64,000 nt of DNA from Liolophura sinensis. Lineage: Eukaryota; Mollusca; Polyplacophora; Chitonida; Chitonidae. The notes under the pieces were generated by a model. It worked only from the letters and a program-made list of their open reading frames with translations, was not told the DNA's origin and did no database searches. Shown one piece after another: positions 63,701 to 64,000 of the stretch (its first letter is position 1; each line of letters begins with the position of its first letter). The translations under genes and the position numbers were made by a program. The stretch is taken from assembly GCF_032854445.1 (NCBI RefSeq), contig NC_088302.1:44122645-44186644 (forward strand), given 5' to 3'.

Positions 63701-63704
63701 CAGT
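32331..63704 (-). CDS. DYNC2H1: Cytoplasmic dynein 2 heavy chain (3' half, 35 exons)
   Basis: Thirty-five exons read in order on the minus strand give about 2003 residues, from inside AAA3 to the stop at 32331-32333. Every intron is GT-AG and every phase closes. Human DYNC2H1, as I remember it, is about 4307 residues, so roughly the last 47 percent is here. Diagnostic stretches of the dynein-2 (not axonemal or dynein-1) type include [20 protein letters not shown] (AAA3), [13 protein letters not shown] (AAA4 P-loop), [33 protein letters not shown]-like text in the stalk head, and the C-terminal [14 protein letters not shown]. The product is the motor of retrograde intraflagellar transport in cilia. 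Exons are listed in the domain entries. The N-terminal tail, AAA1 and AAA2 lie beyond 64000. Confidence 0.97.
33374..33572 (-). CDS. DYNC2H1: DYNC2H1 penultimate exon
   Basis: Encodes [18 protein letters not shown] through to VVAWVPK. It is separated from the previous exon by a 2.0-kb intron crowded with two tandem arrays (33900-34350 and 34570-35607). Confidence 0.93.
33768..33835 (+). mobile_element. SINE 3' tail fragment (family 1)
   Basis: 'ctgccgttgtcttgcaaatgaaatattcttgagtacggcctaaaacactgatgaaataaac' matches the family-1 tail. Confidence 0.65.
33885..34360. repeat. ~48-bp tandem array with a 96-bp higher-order unit
   Basis: Two alternating half-units, 'gaactggtcttgctgcaatattgtcaatac' + 'aaagttcctatgattaaa' and 'gaactggcctggctacaatattgtgaatgc' + 'aaagtttctatcactaat', repeat in strict alternation from about 34033 to 34330. 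Flanking units are more diverged and of one type. The 48-bp period (16 codons) leaves a frame open but nothing suggests translation. Confidence 0.88.
34626..34800 (-). mobile_element. SINE fragment (family 1), antisense
   Basis: 'tttttatgccatactcaagaatatttcacttatacgactgcagcaagtcttatggtgggcggaaaccgagtggatcccgagggcagcccacgaccatcc' is the reverse complement of family 1. It was duplicated together with its flanks. Confidence 0.85.
34876..35050 (-). mobile_element. SINE fragment (family 1), second copy of the duplication
   Basis: Essentially identical to 34626-34800, so the duplication is recent compared with SINE insertion. Confidence 0.85.
35120..35607. repeat. 77-bp array derived from a DYNC2H1 exon end and its donor
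   Basis: Six units, five of them at a strict 77-bp spacing (35235 onward). On the minus strand each unit reads as a changed copy of the last ~55 bases of exon 35608-35807 ([15 protein letters not shown] becomes [13 protein letters not shown]), then AG|gtatgatgctttac, exactly as at the true donor. The array abuts the true exon end with no gap. Confidence 0.92.
36742..36925 (-). mobile_element. tRNA-derived SINE (family 3), antisense
   Basis: On the minus strand it opens with a tRNA-like head and has a good B box (ggttcaaatcc) and ends in aataaataaataaataatt, as SINEs do. Its body is unlike family 1. Confidence 0.65.
37268..37622 (-). mobile_element. tRNA-derived SINE (family 4), antisense, near full length
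   Basis: Read on the minus strand it begins 'ctggtcccaatggctcagttagtagggcgtccgc', with an A-box-like tggctcagttagtagg, and ends 'tgactgaaaaattgtacaatgttaaaccctaag' followed by cactcactcactcact. I know this 3' body as a common repeat in mollusc genomes (memory, not searched). Confidence 0.75.
37657..37864. mobile_element. Hairpin element C (~208 bp)
   Basis: Left end 'gattcctcaaagccatttctgactttagtcaaaa' and right end 'ttttgactgaagtcagaaatggatttatagaatcg' are inverted copies. It is non-coding. Related sequence occurs at 22545-22680. Confidence 0.72.
38572..38695. mobile_element. Small hairpin element (~120 bp)
   Basis: Ends 'gtttcacaaagatgtcgtac' and 'gtacgataaaaaaaatgcctctttgtgaaac' are inverted. 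Internal 'gtacaagtacgataatcgcac' and 'cttgtacaataaatgtacg' also pair. It has no coding capacity. Confidence 0.6.
39345..39551. repeat. Two partial tandem copies of DYNC2H1 exon 39560-39715
   Basis: Copy nearest the exon (39440-39551) keeps the donor (cccag|gttagtgc) and about 90 bases of exon but has an internal deletion and a stop. The further copy (39345-39439) keeps only the middle. Shared text includes 'acagggcctgtgacctgat' and 'attgcctcccttactgac'. Both lie in the intron that follows the exon. Confidence 0.9.
39785..39990. repeat. Dispersed repeat shared with 5880-6090
   Basis: See the other copy. Here 'tttcagtgcaatttatgccc', 'ggagacaaaattg' and 'ccaatgccttcagaatatgcc' are kept. It lies in the intron between exons 40122-40232 and 39560-39715. 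Confidence 0.65.
40122..44047 (-). CDS. DYNC2H1: DYNC2H1 AAA6, exons 43934-44047, 42117-42321, 41510-41673, 40731-40856, 40122-40232
   Basis: Contains [62 protein letters not shown] joined to [39 protein letters not shown] and [20 protein letters not shown]. These are the AAA6 and following motifs of dynein-2. The exon ending at 41510 (KYHQ then GTGAG) borders a long array built from its own last bases. Confidence 0.95.
40900..41509. repeat. ~23-bp array derived from a DYNC2H1 exon end and its donor
   Basis: Roughly 25 variants of plus-strand 'cacctgatggtatttgtgagtct'. On the minus strand the core is AAATACCATCAG|gtgag, identical to the last bases of exon 41510-41673 (KYHQ) with its donor. 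A ~225-bp block (41110-41290) recurs at 41335-41510, showing second-order duplication. The array ends flush with the exon. Confidence 0.9.
42550..42682 (-). mobile_element. SINE fragment (family 1), antisense
   Basis: 'tatttatttatttccagcgttattgtgggaggaaaccagacaggccccagagaaaacccacaacc' and 'gaccttcccatgtacggctggag' are the reverse complement of family 1. Confidence 0.75.
44310..44818. repeat. 45-bp array with alternating half-units, about 11 copies
   Basis: Unit 'aacaagtcagcacaaacagt' + 'gagagccggggtctcacatg' + 'catgt', alternating in places with a variant carrying 'ggcaccacaagcag'. Because 45 is a multiple of three, frames stay open on both strands over about 500 bases. It lies in the intron between exons 45021-45176 and 43934-44047 and bears no resemblance to them. 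Confidence 0.92.
45021..46578 (-). CDS. DYNC2H1: DYNC2H1 AAA5-AAA6 bridge, exons 46444-46578, 45716-45859, 45021-45176
   Basis: [60 protein letters not shown] and [20 protein letters not shown] match the helical region before AAA6. The donor of the middle exon is the less usual GTACGC, and the exon end is set by the reading frame into 45176. Confidence 0.93.
45355..45440 (-). mobile_element. SINE-like fragment (family 2), antisense
   Basis: 'aacatttcactcatacgtgggcaaac' and 'ggaataaaccacaggcaaa' resemble the reverse complement of the family-2 tail. Weak. Confidence 0.35.
46985..47531. mobile_element. Hairpin element A, copy 2
   Basis: Ends 'gaagaaaacataaaaataaaatgaaagagcatcaaaa' and, inverted, 'ttaaaggtggagaaaacagaaaaatgac...cagatgaaagagtgcaaaa'. 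Inner arms 'gggtatttggggccaccttttggtatttat' and 'ataccaaaaggtgatcccaaatacccac' pair. TTAA is present at the right end (47528) but not clearly at the left. Confidence 0.75.
47536..48014. mobile_element. Hairpin element B, copy 2
   Basis: TTAA at 47536 and 48011 bound a 479-bp element collinear with 20965-21426 ('catcatacagacaactgaaaa', 'gccatactgac-atatctagg', 'cctctaatagtatggtccataaagccc'). It follows element A after only four bases. Confidence 0.78.
48517..50283 (-). CDS. DYNC2H1: DYNC2H1 AAA5, exons 50185-50283, 49800-49923, 49126-49289, 48517-48636
   Basis: [76 protein letters not shown] and [11 protein letters not shown] are dynein AAA5 hallmarks. The exon at 48517 continues with [14 protein letters not shown] and a short coiled coil. 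The Gly codon split at 49800/49289 fixes that junction. Confidence 0.95.
50284..52381. other. DYNC2H1 intron interior, nothing recognised
   Basis: First part of the 3.2-kb intron between exons 53502-53753 and 50185-50283. It is AT-rich with short random frames only. A G-rich tract lies at 52183-52201. Confidence 0.5.
52183..52201. repeat. Poly-G tract
   Basis: 'ggaggggagggggggggggg' on the plus strand, so C-rich in the dynein pre-mRNA. It may be an unstable homopolymer. Confidence 0.7.
52382..52850. mobile_element. TTAA-flanked hairpin element A, copy 3
   Basis: TTAA at 52382 and 52847. 'gtggagaaaacataaaaatt...cagatgaaagagtgtgaaa' pairs with 'gtgattttgttatcatttttatgttttct'. Inner arms 'gggtatctgggaccaccttttggta' and 'tacctaaattgtggtctgaaatacccacc' pair. 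Confidence 0.72.
53502..54665 (-). CDS. DYNC2H1: DYNC2H1 stalk, descending coiled coil and AAA5 lead-in, exons 54452-54665, 53502-53753
   Basis: The first exon is almost pure coiled coil ([40 protein letters not shown]). The second starts [20 protein letters not shown] and ends [16 protein letters not shown], the conserved lead into AAA5. A 120-bp partial duplicate of the second exon's 5' end lies just upstream at 53792-53905. Confidence 0.94.
53792..53905. repeat. Tandem partial copy of DYNC2H1 exon 53502-53753 (5' end)
   Basis: About 114 bases repeat 53672-53790 at a 120-bp spacing with a dozen substitutions. On the minus strand it carries the acceptor (changed to ctgtgtag|gtcagg) and the first ten codons ([10 protein letters not shown]) before a TGA, so it is a broken pseudo-exon in the upstream intron. 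Confidence 0.88.
54895..54965 (-). mobile_element. SINE-like fragment (family 2), antisense
   Basis: 'tatgacagcggctaagtttatgggtagaggaaactggtatgcccagaataaacca' is the reverse complement of the family-2 'tggtttaccttgggcataccagtttcc...' block. Confidence 0.55.
55163..56137 (-). CDS. DYNC2H1: DYNC2H1 microtubule-binding domain, exons 56014-56137, 55163-55284
   Basis: [32 protein letters not shown] and the [16 protein letters not shown] segment form the stalk-tip head typical of dyneins. The AG carried from 56492 is completed by C at 56137 to give Ser. Exon 55163-55284 ends in phase 2 and its AG is completed by G at 54665. Confidence 0.93.
55553..55812 (+). mobile_element. SINE copy (family 1), full length
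   Basis: The best copy in the window. The tRNA-derived head ggctccatggctgaggcggt + tagtgtgctggcacagcac has a clear A box (tggctgaggcgg). Next come 'tcatgttggcttcctcgtcggttgtacgtgggaaggtctg', 'ggtcatggatttcccccggggctctgccctgctttctcccaccataattctggctgccgtcg' and 'aacaccattcgaataaataaata'. The class resembles tRNA-SINEs described in molluscs (family name not certain). Confidence 0.87.
56492..58421 (-). CDS. DYNC2H1: DYNC2H1 stalk, ascending coiled coil, exons 58182-58421, 57485-57622, 56492-56766
   Basis: Begins with a lysine-rich insert ([13 protein letters not shown]), then [18 protein letters not shown] and a heptad-like helix ([56 protein letters not shown]). The last exon continues into the microtubule-binding head ([20 protein letters not shown]). 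Exons 2 and 3 are short and in phase 0. Confidence 0.93.
57030..57207 (-). mobile_element. SINE copy (family 1), antisense, 5'-truncated
   Basis: 'tttatttatttatatatttgattggtgttttacgccgtactcaagaatatttcacttatacaacggcggccagcataatggtggg' through 'cttcccaggtacggcaggagaggaagcca' is the reverse complement of 55620-55812. Confidence 0.87.
58865..60938 (-). CDS. DYNC2H1: DYNC2H1 AAA4 module, exons 60789-60938, 59968-60200, 59540-59762, 58865-59007
   Basis: TFYVTWGAR leads into an alanine- and proline-rich linker, then the AAA4 P-loop [13 protein letters not shown] at about residues 345-357 of the visible protein. Walker B is [10 protein letters not shown], followed by [15 protein letters not shown] and the [20 protein letters not shown] segment. 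The P-loop retains GxxGxGR-R-T rather than GKT, as I recall for dynein-2 AAA4. Confidence 0.95.
60285..60385 (-). mobile_element. SINE-like fragment (family 2), antisense
   Basis: 'atatttcacttaatacagcaaggtagtcatttttatgggtgaaggcaaac' and 'cttaagtaaaccactggcctttgacaactaac' are inverted family-2 blocks. Confidence 0.5.
61178..63704 (-). CDS. DYNC2H1: DYNC2H1 AAA3 module, exons 63458-63704, 62468-62619, 62018-62162, 61178-61445
   Basis: The first exon opens just after the AAA3 P-loop ([14 protein letters not shown]), with one base completing a codon from upstream. Walker B region [15 protein letters not shown] and the sensor-like [19 protein letters not shown] follow in exons 1 and 2. Exons 3 and 4 carry the small domain ([42 protein letters not shown]). 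Split codons at 62468/62162 (Gly) and 61178/60938 (Asp) confirm the joins. Confidence 0.95.
63065..63450 (-). mobile_element. SINE remnant (family 4-like), antisense
   Basis: 'gcttgggattttaagtcgtactcaacaatttttctgtcaaatgatgacggagtc' matches the 3' part of the copy at 37268-37622. It is preceded by a gaatgaatgaatgaatg run. The rest ('catgtcatcaaagtgctgtcgccactggaggaccatgcc') is a further repeat block. Open frames across it on both strands do not match dynein and are not exons. Confidence 0.6.
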
Positions 63705-64000
63705 CTACAATCACATACATGCCATGCGCATATTGTCTTTATACAGAAAAATGAATACATATACAGCAAGACAGGCCATCACAAAGCTTGAGGCTGTGTG
63801 TCAGCTAAATGTATAACATTTATACCAGAATAGTTCCACGGACAACTTTATTAAACATCAGGCAAAAACAAAGTCTTCATTATAATTCCATATTCCTGCT
63901 CTTATTTTGCTGAAATCCTGAAATATTAGGTAAAAAAAAAGTTTTCTTTTTTCTCATTTAAACTACTGGTGTATCATTTAAAACAGGGGATGACATAAAA
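63705..64000 (-). other. DYNC2H1 intron running off the window
   Basis: Follows the acceptor at 63705-63706. No exon is recognised up to the end of the window, so the exon with the AAA3 P-loop lies beyond 64000. Confidence 0.7.

Noticed and set aside
32331-63704. Axonemal dynein heavy chain (DNAH) or cytoplasmic dynein 1 instead of dynein 2
   Set aside because: AAA4 text, [15 protein letters not shown] and the [11 protein letters not shown]-terminus fit DYNC2H1 as remembered and not the other dyneins.

Overview
This is a eukaryotic (metazoan) nuclear window, not a prokaryotic one. It is AT-rich. Its genes are split into many short exons with GT-AG introns, and its introns are full of SINE-like repeats, hairpin elements and minisatellites. 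The dominant dispersed repeat, whose transcript ends in a 'gtatggtgtaaaacaccaatcaaataaataaata'-type tail, resembles SINEs I know from molluscs and other lophotrochozoans. I therefore infer a lophotrochozoan, most likely a mollusc, and cannot name the species.

Layout. (1) Positions 9-12104, plus strand: the 3' part (20 exons, about 776 residues) of a WD40-repeat protein of the WDR64/WDR49/'WD repeat-containing protein on Y' family, with a 3' UTR to about 12620 that holds a textbook G-quadruplex motif. Its 5' end lies left of the window. (2) About 12620-23055: gene-poor DNA with a 46-bp satellite-like array (13748-14620) and a TTAA-flanked hairpin element (20965-21426). (3) Positions 23115-30110, plus strand: a complete three-exon coding sequence for an unrecognised, mostly disordered 552-residue protein. 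Its 4.6-kb intron carries two tandem arrays. (4) Positions 32331-63704, minus strand: 35 coding exons (about 2003 residues) of cytoplasmic dynein 2 heavy chain, DYNC2H1, from within AAA3 to the C-terminus. This is the retrograde intraflagellar-transport motor. Its 5' half lies right of the window. Genes 2 and 3 converge at 30.8-32.3 kb.

DYNC2H1 functions in cilia and the WD40 gene probably does (inference from family). The protein between them has no known function.

The most unusual signal is in the DYNC2H1 introns. At four exon boundaries, a piece of the exon together with its splice site has been tandemly duplicated into the adjacent intron. Two of these grew into long arrays: about 23-bp units at 40900-41509 and 77-bp units at 35120-35607. 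Each unit still carries a copy of a real 5' splice site, giving rows of decoy donors beside the true one. A second notable structure is a nest of hairpin transposons at 46966-48198. I saw no CRISPR, viral, toxin or prokaryotic defence genes, and no free-standing tRNA or rRNA gene.
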